A stretch of DNA of 64,000 bases, taken from Paenibacillus hemerocallicola. Its GTDB lineage: Bacteria > Bacillota > Bacilli > Paenibacillales > NBRC-103111. The notes under the pieces were generated by a model that saw only the letters and a program-made list of their open reading frames with translations, was not told the origin of the DNA and made no database searches. Positions 44,426 through 54,193 of the stretch are shown piece by piece (the first letter of the stretch is position 1; every line of letters starts with the position of its first letter). The DNA is taken from the NCBI RefSeq assembly GCF_006265175.1, contig NZ_VDCQ01000010.1, positions 49,447-113,446 of the forward strand, written 5' to 3'. Made by a program: the position numbers and the translations under genes.

Positions 44426-46720
44426 TCAGCCGGTTCCGGTTCTTTCCTTGCGGTAGCTTCCCGGCGTGAAGCCGGTTATTTTTTTGAACATCTTGATAAA
44501 CGTCTGACTGTGCATGAAGCCGACCGTTTGAGCGATTTCATGGACAGGCAGCTCCGTGCTCTCCATCAGCCCGATCGCTTGCCCGATCCGGATCTCATTG
44601 ACGTAATCGACGAATTTGACGCCGTATTCTTCTTTAAACAATCTGCTGATGGACGTAGAATGAAGATGGAACTCGTCGGCCAGCATCGCTTGTGACAAAT
44701 TCGGATCGGCATAATGCTCGTCGATATACCGTTTGATTTCTTGAACAACGTTGCGGTTCTGCTTCGACTCTCGCCACAGCCGCAGCTGTTCCGCGACCGC
44801 GGCGAACACGACGGTGAACGCTTCCCCGATCTCTTCGAGCGTCTCTCCTTCCTTCAGGAAGTCTTCCAGCCGGGCGCTCTCCTCTACCCACGCCGTCTGC
44901 AGCTCGGTCGGCAGCTCGATCATTTCGCGCTGGACATGGAACAGCAGAACAAACAGCAAATGCCGGATCTGCTCGCCGCTGAAGCAGCCGTTCTGCATCG
45001 AAGCGAGCAGCGAAGACCACTCCACCGTCCATGAAGGTTCTCCCATCCGGAACTGGCGGCTTATTTCCTTGATTCGCTGCAGCCCCAGCGCGATTTCCGG
45101 ATGTCCTCCGCCCGGCAAGGCGCGAAACCGGATAACCCGATTCAGTCCGAGAGGTATTTTATAGGCGAGCGCTTCCTTGGCGGTCTGGAACGATCGGGAA
45201 ATGTCATCGCTGCGTTCGACTTCGTTGCCGATCCCGACCGTCACCGTAAACGGCAAATGAGCCGCCGACCAGCCGCGCAGCCTCTCCAGCGCCGCTTCGA
45301 TTTCACGCTCGGGATCCGATTCGTACCCATGCAGGGCGATTACTCCCAGCTGGTGCTCGGCCAGCCAATCGGATTTGACCTCCATGCCCGCCGCTCCGAA
45401 CGTTTCCTGCAAAGCGGATTGCAGCGCATATTTCAGCAGCTGCCGGTCCCGGTCGGAATAATTCCCGCACACCTCGACGAAGAAACGGTCGATCTCCACG
45501 ATCGCGGCCGAGGCCGGTCCCGAATCGAGCTTCAGCCCGAGCATTTCCGCTTCCTTGCGGGCTTCTCTCGAAACGGCCTCCATGCGCCCTTCCGCCAGTC
45601 GGCGGAAATGATGCGCCCGCTTGAACGATTTGTTTTCCTCGTTTTCCCGGCTCAGCCGGTTCGATTGATCCCATAAGCTTTCTAACGCGAGACCGATCGT
45701 TTGAAATTCGTCGCGCATATCGGCCGTCGGGAAAGCCGGCGTTTTTTTGACCGAGAACGCGCCGATTTGTCTCACCAGCGATTCGACCGGCCGATAATGT
45801 CTTCGGGTAACGTACAAGATCCAGACGAGTCCTAGCGCGATGCATAATGCCCCGAGCGAGACGGAACCGTACAACACCGGAGCGACCCAGCCGAATATGC
45901 CGGCCTGCAGCAGTCCTCCTTCTATTTTCCAGCCGGTATAGGGCATGTCCGCTCCCACCAGCTTCCTCCGCTCCTGCTTAACCTCAGCCCTGTCGTGTCC
46001 GGAGGTAGAGGCGATCACGGCTCCGCCTCCATCCGACAGCTCCAAATAGCCTGTCGACGTATCCGTCGAGTTGGCCAGCAAAAGTCGCAGCGCATCCGCG
46101 TTAACATTGGCGACAAGCAAGCCATTCGTACGCAAATCGGCAATTTTGACCAGAGAGACGACCTCCGGCGAATCGAAAGCGCCCGGGCCTCCCGACAGGC
46201 GACGATCGCCCCAAGCATACCGAAGATCGGATTCCATCTTGTCCAGCACATACCCTTTGTCGACAAAATCGTCGATGCGGACAATGCTCGTCGGACTGAG
46301 CACCGTACCGTCTTCCGGACGGTACAAATAAACCGAATACAGGAGCGGAAGTCTATACTGTAGCTCGCCCAGAGCGCGTGCGGCCGAATACGAGCTGACA
46401 AACGAGCCGTTCGCGTCGGCGTAAAAGTCGGCGATTCTCGGATCGGACAACACCGTTGCATACATCGTATCCTCTATATTGCGCAATGACTGCTCGATGA
46501 TCTGCATCGCATTTTTCGCGACCGCTTCGCTCGACTTGACAGCCGATCGTTCGGACAATTGGCGGACGCTTACGAACGTGATGAGCAGCAGCGTAAGGCA
46601 GACGGCGAGAAACACGGGCATATACGACAGCAGCATACGGTAAAACCAATTTTTTCTCAGATCTCGTCGCCCCTTTCGATGCAAGCTCCACGCCGGGAAC
46701 CGGCTGAAACCGCTTCCCAT
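44426..46720 (-). CDS. Membrane-bound AraC-family regulator with extracellular sensor
   Basis: A 764-residue one-component regulator typical of Paenibacillaceae (YesS-like). TM1 is at about 30-52 (MLLSYMPVFLAVCLTLLLITFVSV), then an extracellular Cache-like sensor (about 55-290) and TM2 (YGSVSLGALCIALGLVWILYVT). A long cytoplasmic region follows, then the C-terminal AraC HTH (about 665-764: LSQAMLADEFHLHSTSISRLFKEEYG, VHEIAQTVGFMHSQTFIKMFKKITGFTPGSYR). It is divergent from a solute-binding lipoprotein gene, its probable target. The start position is uncertain. Confidence 0.92.
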   Translation of the reverse strand: MGSGFSRFPAWSLHRKGRRDLRKNWFYRMLLSYMPVFLAVCLTLLLITFVSVRQLSERSAVKSSEAVAKNAMQIIEQSLRNIEDTMYATVLSDPRIADFYADANGSFVSSYSAARALGELQYRLPLLYSVYLYRPEDGTVLSPTSIVRIDDFVDKGYVLDKMESDLRYAWGDRRLSGGPGAFDSPEVVSLVKIADLRTNGLLVANVNADALRLLLANSTDTSTGYLELSDGGGAVIASTSGHDRAEVKQERRKLVGADMPYTGWKIEGGLLQAGIFGWVAPVLYGSVSLGALCIALGLVWILYVTRRHYRPVESLVRQIGAFSVKKTPAFPTADMRDEFQTIGLALESLWDQSNRLSRENEENKSFKRAHHFRRLAEGRMEAVSREARKEAEMLGLKLDSGPASAAIVEIDRFFVEVCGNYSDRDRQLLKYALQSALQETFGAAGMEVKSDWLAEHQLGVIALHGYESDPEREIEAALERLRGWSAAHLPFTVTVGIGNEVERSDDISRSFQTAKEALAYKIPLGLNRVIRFRALPGGGHPEIALGLQRIKEISRQFRMGEPSWTVEWSSLLASMQNGCFSGEQIRHLLFVLLFHVQREMIELPTELQTAWVEESARLEDFLKEGETLEEIGEAFTVVFAAVAEQLRLWRESKQNRNVVQEIKRYIDEHYADPNLSQAMLADEFHLHSTSISRLFKEEYGVKFVDYVNEIRIGQAIGLMESTELPVHEIAQTVGFMHSQTFIKMFKKITGFTPGSYRKERTGTG

Positions 46721-46824
46721 TTACAAACCTATCTTTTAACGTTATTATTTCGCATACGGGTCGTACCGTCAAGCCGCAAACAAATGGATCAAAAATGATT
46801 CATGCCGCAAAAACGCTATATTCC

Positions 46825-46844
46825 GCAATCCGCGGCCGGATTGC
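46825..46844. promoter_or_regulatory. Possible operator palindrome between AraC regulator and solute-binding protein
   Basis: Perfect inverted repeat GCAATCCG-CGGC-CGGATTGC in the 252-bp divergent region. The direct repeat CGCAAAAACG also flanks it (about 46806 and 46859). Either could be a regulator site; no binding data are implied. Confidence 0.35.
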
Positions 46845-46972
46845 ATAAAAGCTTCATCGCGCAAAAACGATCCGTATCCAACAAACCTCTTTCCCCGTTA
46901 CGATAGCAATGCGGATACAAACCGGCGAAAAAGCCGGGACGAACAAACAACGTCAAAGGGGTTGAACGACGG

Positions 46973-48523
46973 ATGAAACGAACATGGAAAGCCGGAGCGG
47001 CTGTCATCCTGGCGGGCAGCATGCTCGCGGCATGCTCGGCCAAAGACGACGGCGGCAAACAAGCGGGCACCGAGAAAATGCCGCTGCGCATTTTCATCGA
47101 CGCCCAGAACAACGCGATGCTGCCGCCCGAGCAGGACGATTTCGTCAAGAAAACGATCGAGGACAAGTTCAATGTGAAGCTGCAGGTCGAGTATATGGCG
47201 CCGGGAGACGACTACAACAAGAAAATCAACGCCTACCTGACCTCCAACGATCCGCCCGACATGTGGCGCGACGCGAACGGCGACGGGGGCCAAAAGTACG
47301 CGCTCGACGGACTGCTCGGAGACATGAGCAAATTCGTAACGCCGCAGCTCATGCCCAACTATTTCAAATATTGGGTCGATGAAACGACGCTGCAGCGGTA
47401 CCAGGTTCACAACCAGTTCGTGCGCGCTCCGATTCCGTACAACAAGGAAATATACCGCTCCTGGTATATCCGCAAAGATTGGCTGGACAAGCTGAACCTT
47501 CAGGTTCCGAAAACGTACGACGATTATGCGAAGGTACTCCGCGCTTTCACGAACGACGATCCGGACGGCAACGGCAAAAAGGACACATACGGCTTCTCCT
47601 TGTCCGCCGGCGGCGACGGAATCGGGCTCGATTGGCCGGAATACCGCAAAAACGGACTCGTATTCGCATCGTTCCTCGAGAACGGGGTATTCAAGGACAT
47701 GCAGACCGATCCCCGCATGGAGGGGGTGCTGAACGATATCGGCAAGCTGATCGGCGAGGGCGTGGTCGATCCCGATTGGTTCCTGAACAAATCGACGCAG
47801 CATGTAGATAAGGCGGCACAAGGAAAAATCGGCGTCGTGCTCGGAACGACAAAAGATTTCGCTTTCGATTCGAACCCGCAAAGCCTGCAAAGCAAATCGA
47901 AAGCGATCTTCCCGAACGCCAACTGGGTGCCGTTCACTCCGTTCGGCGACCAGCCGCTCCAATCCGGCATCGCTCCGGCCAATCCGTTCCTGTTCCACAA
48001 AAACATCGTGGAGAAAAACCCGGACAAGGTGAAGCGGATCGTCGAAATTCTCGACTGGCTCGCAAGCGAAGAAGGTTTCCTTCTGACCCATTACGGTCAG
48101 GATGGCAAGCACTATACGCGCAATGGCAAGACGGTAACATTGAAGCCCGAAGTCATTCAGGACGAAATCGTCAAAAAGGGCGACTGGCTTACGATTTGGG
48201 ACTTCTTCACCCCGAATACCCCCAATACGTACGGCCTGACGGTAGTCGATCCGCGGCAGACGGACCGGGACCGGGACATTATGAAGACGTTGGCGGCGAT
48301 TCCGACCGCTCCTTACGTCGGAACGAGCTTGACGCCACCGGCCGGCTTCGACCTGGCCGCATTCCGCAAACGTCAGCGCGAGCTGCAGGCGAAGGCGGTA
48401 TTCGAGGATAAATCGGGCAAAAATTGGCCGAGCTACCGCGAGGAGCTCATGACCAAGTATAGCGGCAGCAAGCTGTTCGACGCCTACGCCGAGCAAATAA
48501 AAGCGGCAGGCGTTACCAAATAA
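46973..48523 (+). CDS. Extracellular solute-binding lipoprotein (carbohydrate ABC, LplA-like)
   Basis: A 516-residue substrate-binding lipoprotein (lipobox LAAC). It has the long family 1/LplA-type fold seen with oligosaccharide importers, with motifs such as NDPPDMWRDAN, IRKDWLDKLNLQVPKTYDDYAKVLRAF and DPDGNGKKDTYGFS (a calcium-binding-like acidic loop). No permease genes follow: the next genes are a YpmS-like protein and a helicase on the other strand. The permeases must be encoded elsewhere, or the protein serves mainly as a sensor partner of the divergent AraC regulator. Confidence 0.93.
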   Translation: MKRTWKAGAAVILAGSMLAACSAKDDGGKQAGTEKMPLRIFIDAQNNAMLPPEQDDFVKKTIEDKFNVKLQVEYMAPGDDYNKKINAYLTSNDPPDMWRDANGDGGQKYALDGLLGDMSKFVTPQLMPNYFKYWVDETTLQRYQVHNQFVRAPIPYNKEIYRSWYIRKDWLDKLNLQVPKTYDDYAKVLRAFTNDDPDGNGKKDTYGFSLSAGGDGIGLDWPEYRKNGLVFASFLENGVFKDMQTDPRMEGVLNDIGKLIGEGVVDPDWFLNKSTQHVDKAAQGKIGVVLGTTKDFAFDSNPQSLQSKSKAIFPNANWVPFTPFGDQPLQSGIAPANPFLFHKNIVEKNPDKVKRIVEILDWLASEEGFLLTHYGQDGKHYTRNGKTVTLKPEVIQDEIVKKGDWLTIWDFFTPNTPNTYGLTVVDPRQTDRDRDIMKTLAAIPTAPYVGTSLTPPAGFDLAAFRKRQRELQAKAVFEDKSGKNWPSYREELMTKYSGSKLFDAYAEQIKAAGVTK

Positions 48524-48565
48524 ACCAGCGTTCCGAAACGGTGTCCTTGCAAGACGAATAAACCC

Positions 48566-48630
48566 CATTCCAAAAAGCCCTCGTCCGCTCCGGTCAGATC
48601 GACCGGCTGCGGCGGGGGCCTTTTGGAATG
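48566..48630. terminator. Bidirectional terminator after the solute-binding protein gene
   Basis: Long hairpin with CATTCCAAAAAGCCC and GGGCCTTTTGGAATG-type arms and a GC-rich inner stem, between convergent genes. Confidence 0.8.
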
Positions 48631-48658
48631 CGTTTCGGGAGCGGAACGACCCGCCCCC

Positions 48659-49201
48659 TTAATTTAACTTCAACGATACGGTAATGCCGTCCTCTTCGAA
48701 GCGGATATCACGGACCGCTATCAAGGGCGGCAGCCCGTCGTCAATCTTTACGACCATCGGGTCGAGCTGCAGCCAAGACGCCGGAACGTTCCAGCTGCGA
48801 ATGCGGGTACCGGTGTGCCGGACGATCAGCTCCGGCGCATCCCATGCCAGCGCGAAATCGAGTGTCGCGCCGATCCGGACGCCGCCGGCGGTTTTCAGGT
48901 TGACATAGGCGGCCAATCGGTCCGCATGCTGCTCGAAGCGCGCACCTTCGATGACGACATTGGGGGTTAGCTGCGCTCGATCGGCAAGCTGCTTTTTCAA
49001 TATATCGTTCAGCTCGCGCTCGCTGATATGCACATCCGGCTTGCGGATTTTGACCATTTCCAGCAGCTTCTGCAAGACGGAAACTTGTCCGTAATCCAGA
49101 TTCAACGTTTCCGTCGGCTTGGCGTACCGGATCGCGGCATACCCGGCCGCGCCGAGAAGCAGCAGCAGGACGGCCAATACGTACATCGCTTTTCGAATCA
49201 A
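48659..49201 (-). CDS. Membrane-anchored protein, YpmS/DUF2140-like
   Basis: A 180-residue protein with one N-terminal membrane helix (MYVLAVLLLLLGAAGYAAIRY) and an extracellular domain of about 150 residues (HISERELNDILKKQL, ANVVIEGARFEQHADRLAAYVNL). The layout resembles B. subtilis YpmS (DUF2140), whose role is unknown. I make this assignment on architecture rather than clear identity. It starts 24 bp after the helicase gene and is probably co-transcribed with it. Confidence 0.6.
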   Translation of the reverse strand: MIRKAMYVLAVLLLLLGAAGYAAIRYAKPTETLNLDYGQVSVLQKLLEMVKIRKPDVHISERELNDILKKQLADRAQLTPNVVIEGARFEQHADRLAAYVNLKTAGGVRIGATLDFALAWDAPELIVRHTGTRIRSWNVPASWLQLDPMVVKIDDGLPPLIAVRDIRFEEDGITVSLKLN

Positions 49202-49225
49202 GCTGTTCCTCTCCCAAGAAATGCT

Positions 49226-50725
49226 CTAAAGTTGTGTGTCCCGGTCCTTCTTCTCCTTCAGCCAGCGCGGGGCGCCTTTGTTTTTGCGGTCGCGCTCGCG
49301 TTCGTTCGCCTTGGCTCTCGCCGAGGCCGGTTTAGCGGCCGGTTGCTCCCCCTTCCTCGCGGCTTCCCGCTCGTTTCGGAGGCTGGCCGCCCCCGGCGTC
49401 CGGAAGCCGCCCGTTGCGGACCGGATCGAGAACGATTCCCCGGAACGCCGCCCGGCGGCACCTTCGCCTTCGCCGGAGCGGACGGCCGCTTCCTTGCCCG
49501 CAGCCGTTTTCGCGCTCGGTCCCGGTCCCCGATGCGCCGGACGTTGTATCGCCGTCTTGCTCGCAGTTCGGGCCGCGTAGCCGCGCACCTCATCCGGATC
49601 GACGACCTTTCCTTTGTACATCGCCTTCTGATGGATGACGATGCCAAGCTGCTTCTCGAATTTGCGGATAATGAACATCTCTTGCTCCGTCACGATCGAG
49701 ACGGACAAGCCGCTGCGTCCCATCCGGCCCGTCCGGCCCGCCCGGTGCACATAATGCTCCGCGTCCAGCGCGGGCTGCAGATGGAATACGTGCGTCAGCC
49801 CTTCGATGTCCAAGCCGCGTGCGGCCACATCGGTTGCCAAGAGCGTACGCAGCTTGCCCGTACGGAACCGGTTCAGCAGCGTCGTCCGCTCCTGCTTCGG
49901 CGCGTCACCATACAGCGCGTCGGCCGACAGACCGGCATGCTGCAGCTTGGCCGCGACCTCGGCGATCACATCCAGGTCGTTCACGAACGCCAGCGCCGAC
50001 TTCGGATCGTACAGCCGGATCAGCCGGCGCAGCGTATCGGTCCGCTCTCTCTCCTCGCATACGAACGCGAGATGCTCGATTCCTCCCGCCGTCCGCTGTC
50101 CGGGATCGATCTCGATTTCCTTCGGCGACCGCATCCATCTGCCGGCCATGCGCCGCACTTCCGCCGGAAGCGTAGCCGAGAAGAACAGCAGCTGCCGGTC
50201 GCGGAGCGCGCTCTCCACGATTTCCTCCGCTTCCTTGGCGCTGCCGAGCGCGAACATTTGGTCCGCCTCGTCGATGACGATCGTACGGACGCGGTGCATT
50301 TTCACTTTGCGCATCCGCAGCAGCTCGGCGATCCTCCCCGGCGTACCGACGATAAGATGCGGATGCAGCTTCAGCCGGTCCACCTGTCTGCTGAGCGCGG
50401 CTCCGCCGATGAGCGCTTGTCCGCGGATGCCCGCAGGCGCGCCGTACTTTTCGATTTCCGCGGCGATCTGGACGCCCAGCTCGCGGGTCGGCGACAGCAC
50501 GACCGCCTGCAGTTCCTTCTCGGACGGGTCGATCCTTTCCAATATCGGCAGCAAATAAGCGAGCGTTTTCCCCGTGCCGGTTTGCGACTGGGCGAGCAGA
50601 TCCTTGCCCGCAAGAGCTGCCGGAATCGCTTCGCGCTGGATCGGCGAAGGCTCCGCGATCCCGTGTCTGGCAAGCGTCTCGTTCAGTCCGGAGCCGATGC
50701 CTAGCGATTCGAACGTCGAATTCAT
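49226..50725 (-). CDS. DEAD-box ATP-dependent RNA helicase
   Basis: A 499-residue RNA helicase. Q motif FESLGI...PSPIQREAIPA, motif I SQTGTGKT, motif II VIDEAD, motif III FSATLP and motif VI HRAGRTGRMGR are all present, spanning about 1-370. The C-terminal about 130 residues are a low-complexity basic Arg/Ala/Gly/Lys tail (RPAHRGPGPSAKTAAGKEAA...KNKGAPRWLKEKK), typical of CshA-like helicases that bind RNA or the degradosome. The start ATG 50725 follows GGGACTTG; the site is modest. Confidence 0.95.
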   Translation of the reverse strand: MNSTFESLGIGSGLNETLARHGIAEPSPIQREAIPAALAGKDLLAQSQTGTGKTLAYLLPILERIDPSEKELQAVVLSPTRELGVQIAAEIEKYGAPAGIRGQALIGGAALSRQVDRLKLHPHLIVGTPGRIAELLRMRKVKMHRVRTIVIDEADQMFALGSAKEAEEIVESALRDRQLLFFSATLPAEVRRMAGRWMRSPKEIEIDPGQRTAGGIEHLAFVCEERERTDTLRRLIRLYDPKSALAFVNDLDVIAEVAAKLQHAGLSADALYGDAPKQERTTLLNRFRTGKLRTLLATDVAARGLDIEGLTHVFHLQPALDAEHYVHRAGRTGRMGRSGLSVSIVTEQEMFIIRKFEKQLGIVIHQKAMYKGKVVDPDEVRGYAARTASKTAIQRPAHRGPGPSAKTAAGKEAAVRSGEGEGAAGRRSGESFSIRSATGGFRTPGAASLRNEREAARKGEQPAAKPASARAKANERERDRKNKGAPRWLKEKKDRDTQL

Positions 50726-50877
50726 ATTTCAAGTCCCTCATTTCAATAATTCATGCCATTTGTTAAAAACTATACCATATCGGACGCCGCGAATGAAATG
50801 AAGATGGCCGGAAACTACGCGGTGCGGGAAATTGAAGCCATCCGGCGTGATCGGCCTGCCGGGGAATCAATCAGACG

Positions 50878-51062
50878 AACTGTAAAACATGTAGTTATTC
50901 CGGTGAAGATTTGCCTCTATGCCGCAATGAACTGGAAAATGTACAGTTATTCTCGCTTGTTTAAGCCCATTTTACGGTCTGGTAGCGATTTATCTGCATA
51001 TTTTCCAGTTATTTCGGCAAATATTGCATATTACCTGAATATTACTGTATCATTTACAGTTA
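50878..51062. repeat. Cluster of short AACTG...CAGTT repeat units
   Basis: Three to four units of about 20 bp spaced roughly 50-60 bp apart: AACTGTAAAACATGTAGTTATT (50878), AACTGGAAAATGTACAGTTATT (50930), an inverted CATATTTTCCAGTTATT (about 50998) and a weaker one ending TTTACAGTTA (about 51055). Each is a small imperfect palindrome. The same family occurs at 54180-54575. The region 50726-51136 holds no gene. Confidence 0.6.
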
Positions 51063-51136
51063 ATCATGAAGGACTAGCTTCCGTTGACATCATTCGCTCG
51101 CTCTCCCTGGGGATGATATTTTCTTTAACGATAACA

Positions 51137-51165
51137 AATACCGCTGCCCGTCGGACAGCGGTATT
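51137..51165 (-). terminator. Terminator of the GH78 gene
   Basis: Perfect 10-bp arms AATACCGCTG and CAGCGGTATT, 6 bp after the stop codon. Confidence 0.8.
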
Positions 51166-51170
51166 GACAT

Positions 51171-53933
51171 TCAGGCTTGACGGCATTCAAAAGCATAATG
51201 GCCAGATCGGATATGAATCACGACAGCTCCCGGAGCGGCTTCGGCGTTTGCGATCCCCGCCGCGGCGTTCGCATCCGGTTCGGTCACCGGGCTGTCGGAC
51301 GTTGGCCGTTGCCGGACCGGACTAAAAGCTCCTTTCGCCCATATGGGGCTTCCGGACTCCGAAATGTATATGGCGCCGGGGTTCTGCGCGGGAATCCATA
51401 CGGCTGCCTCTGTCCCCACGGGAATCTCCACTTTCAGCTTTAGCGCACCTGCATCGGCCGTCTTCTCCCATCCGACCCGGACGTTGCCGCGCGGGGTCAT
51501 GACGGAGCCTTCCGCATAATCGAGCTCTGCCGGTACGAACGGCTTGATGCGGACGCGCCTCCATCCGGCCTCCGCAAGCTGGATGCCGACCACATACTCG
51601 ACCATCATCTTAGCCGGATAGGCGTTCCATGCATGGCAATGGGACTCGATATCCCGAAAGCCTTCCCATATCGTCCGGGAGCCTTGACGGATCATATACC
51701 CCCAGCTTGGAAAATCGGTTTTGCAAAGAAGCCGGTAGCCCTCTTCCTCTTTGCCGTCCCGAAACAGCGTATGCAGCAAGTTCAGCGACAACAGCGTCTT
51801 CGTCTGCAAGCCTTGGGCCGCCATCGCCTCCAGCGCATGCGGCTTGTCTTCGGGCGGAACGAAACCATAGTGCAGGGCGACGGCATTCGTCCCCTGATGG
51901 CTTTGCTCCGACCCGTAGCTGTCCCTGAATCGTTTACGGTCCGCATCGTACAGATGGGTCATAATCGCTTCCGTTAACGCGTGCGAATATGCCTTCATCC
52001 GTTCCGCGTCCGCCTCGTCGGCCAGCAGGTCGGCCATCTCGGCCAGCAGGTTCAGGCCATGTGCGAGCTTCAAGTTTTGTACGGTCAAATAATCGCCGCT
52101 ATGGTCGATTTCCGGGTACGGATGGTCGCTTATATGCCAATGCCGAGGCTTCCTGATTCGGCTTTGCGGGATAAGCCCCAGTTCGGCGTCCGCAAGGCCC
52201 GCATAGTGCAGCGCCATCCGCCGTGCAGGCTCATAGAATCGTTCCAGCAGCCGCGTATCTCCGGTATGCCGATACAATTTATGAAGCAGCGTCGGAAAGT
52301 GCAGATCCCATTCCGGTATAAAAATATGGAAATCGGGGTGCTCGTAATTGGACGGATAGACGAACGGGAACGTACCGTCCGCCAACTGGCCGTCCGCGAA
52401 GTCGGCCAATACTTTCTCCACGATCGGGACGGAATCGAACTGGAACAGCAGCAGCTCGGCCTGGAGATCCGAATCGGCCAAATATTGCGCTTGCTCGCGG
52501 TGCGGGCAATCGACAAGCTGCCCGAGCACGTTGTTCTTCTGCGTTTGGATGCATGCCTCATACAAGCTGTTGAGCAGCTCGCTCGAAGACCGGAAGCACC
52601 CTGTCCGATCGACTGCCGTATGGGCGGATACGATTCGGATGCCGCCTTCCCCGAGCGGCTCCGGATAGCCTGTCACTTCCGCATATCGAAACGCTTTATA
52701 GGACAAGCTCGGCTCCCATATTTCCGTATCCGCGCCGGCCATCGTATAATCGTCGTAATAATGCTCGGATGTCTCGTTGCACACGTTGTGCTTGACATAC
52801 CCTTGCATGTCCAAGTCCTCGGAGTAGCGAATACGGACCTTCGTTCCCCTTGCTCCTTTGACCGTCAAACGCGGCCAGCCGGAGACGATTTTGCCCGCGT
52901 CAAATACTTGGCGCCCGATTTCCTGCACCGGCATCGGTGCGGGAACGATCGTCTCCTCCGCGGCTCCTTCGGGAATGGCTTGCCATTTCATCGGCCAACG
53001 CCGTTCTTCGATCCTCCTTGACGGAACGGCTTTCGTACAACTCCCCTTGAATTCGGTTGTTGTCCAACTGCTGTCCGCCAGGCGCGCATCGTACGCCTCG
53101 ATTGCCGTAATTCGGCGTTTTTGCTGGTAAGGGGTACCGATACGATGGGGGATATCGTTCAAGCAATCCCACGTCTCGTCCGTCATGACGGTTGCCCGCG
53201 TACCGTCCTCATGCTCGATATGCCCTTGCAATAAAAAGCCGGGCCATCCGTTCACGTAGTTCTGCCCGTCTCCGCCGATATAGTGAACGATGGCCGCGAT
53301 GCAATTGTCGCCATCCAGCAGCAGCTTCGTAACATCATAGGCCAAGTAATATTTGGTTTTCAGCGGATTGGTCGGTGCGGGCGAACCGAAGCCGCCTACG
53401 CGCTGTCCGTTAACGAACAATTGCAGCACGTGATGGGCGGATACGAACAGCTTGGCGAGCTTGACGTCCCGTTCGGAACGGAACGTTTTACGAAAATAGG
53501 CGAAGTCGTTGGTTTGCGCCTCTCCCGGCTTCCAGATCCATGTCGCCTTCAATTCCTCCCGGGCCAGTCCCGTATCGAAAGGAACGGACTCCGATTCGGC
53601 GATACGTCCCATCCGGTCCTTAATGATTGCTTTCCACCAATATCGTCGTTGTGTGCCGAGAGGCATTCCTTCATACGGAACGCGGAGCGGATGTCCTTCC
53701 TTGTATCCGCTGTCCCATATGTCGCCCTGGTTCCGATAGGGCTCCTGCCGGACAGCGGAGACGAGAACCCGGTAAGCGGCTTGCGCAGCTCCCCGTTCCC
53801 CACCGTCCAGCTTCCAGGAAAAAGCGATCGAATCGCCGTCCATCCCCATCGGCTGATCGATATCGTTGACGCGCAGAGAATGAATGATTAGCTCGGAACT
53901 TCTCACGTTTCTCTCAACCTTCCGTATTTTCAT
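51171..53933 (-). CDS. Alpha-L-rhamnosidase, glycoside hydrolase family 78
   Basis: A 920-residue GH78-type enzyme releasing alpha-L-rhamnose. N-terminal beta-sandwich modules (about 1-430) include RYWWKAIIKDRMGR and GKIVSGWPRLTVKGARGTKVRIRYSED. The (alpha/alpha)6 catalytic barrel (about 440-790) has the family signature DCPHREQAQYLADSDLQ and the later TIWEGFRDIESHCHAW. A C-terminal beta domain follows. No signal peptide, so it should act in the cytoplasm on imported rhamnosides. A cre-like site precedes it and an AraC regulator lies upstream on the same strand. Confidence 0.9.
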   Translation of the reverse strand: MKIRKVERNVRSSELIIHSLRVNDIDQPMGMDGDSIAFSWKLDGGERGAAQAAYRVLVSAVRQEPYRNQGDIWDSGYKEGHPLRVPYEGMPLGTQRRYWWKAIIKDRMGRIAESESVPFDTGLAREELKATWIWKPGEAQTNDFAYFRKTFRSERDVKLAKLFVSAHHVLQLFVNGQRVGGFGSPAPTNPLKTKYYLAYDVTKLLLDGDNCIAAIVHYIGGDGQNYVNGWPGFLLQGHIEHEDGTRATVMTDETWDCLNDIPHRIGTPYQQKRRITAIEAYDARLADSSWTTTEFKGSCTKAVPSRRIEERRWPMKWQAIPEGAAEETIVPAPMPVQEIGRQVFDAGKIVSGWPRLTVKGARGTKVRIRYSEDLDMQGYVKHNVCNETSEHYYDDYTMAGADTEIWEPSLSYKAFRYAEVTGYPEPLGEGGIRIVSAHTAVDRTGCFRSSSELLNSLYEACIQTQKNNVLGQLVDCPHREQAQYLADSDLQAELLLFQFDSVPIVEKVLADFADGQLADGTFPFVYPSNYEHPDFHIFIPEWDLHFPTLLHKLYRHTGDTRLLERFYEPARRMALHYAGLADAELGLIPQSRIRKPRHWHISDHPYPEIDHSGDYLTVQNLKLAHGLNLLAEMADLLADEADAERMKAYSHALTEAIMTHLYDADRKRFRDSYGSEQSHQGTNAVALHYGFVPPEDKPHALEAMAAQGLQTKTLLSLNLLHTLFRDGKEEEGYRLLCKTDFPSWGYMIRQGSRTIWEGFRDIESHCHAWNAYPAKMMVEYVVGIQLAEAGWRRVRIKPFVPAELDYAEGSVMTPRGNVRVGWEKTADAGALKLKVEIPVGTEAAVWIPAQNPGAIYISESGSPIWAKGAFSPVRQRPTSDSPVTEPDANAAAGIANAEAAPGAVVIHIRSGHYAFECRQA

Positions 53934-53990
53934 TGTCCTTTGCGTTGCTTCTCTTCGGCGACGGCCACGTCTCTCCGCTCGTCCCCCGTT

Positions 53991-54004
53991 GGATAACGCT
54001 TACA
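53991..54004 (-). promoter_or_regulatory. Putative CcpA (cre) site of the GH78 gene
   Basis: On the minus strand TGTAAGCGTTATCC matches the cre consensus TGnAAnCGnTnnCA at all but the last base. It lies 58 bp upstream of the start codon, a usual place for catabolite repression. Confidence 0.5.
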
Positions 54005-54193
54005 ATAAATAGGATACCGCCGGCCGCACAAAAATGATATGGCGCATGTTCTCGGGTAGATGGTCAATATTCCTTATTCGCGGGTTCGCGACTCCGCTTC
54101 GAGAAAGACGGTGAATAGCTCTCTCGCAACTACTCATGACGGCTAGCGAATAACAATGAAAAAGGGGCCCTCCGCAAAATAACTGGAAAACAT

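Noticed and set aside
46898..48568. 556-residue minus-strand reading frame opposite the solute-binding protein gene
   Set aside because: It is the reverse shadow of a GC-rich gene, with no recognisable domain. The plus-strand lipoprotein has a lipobox, ribosome site and family motifs.
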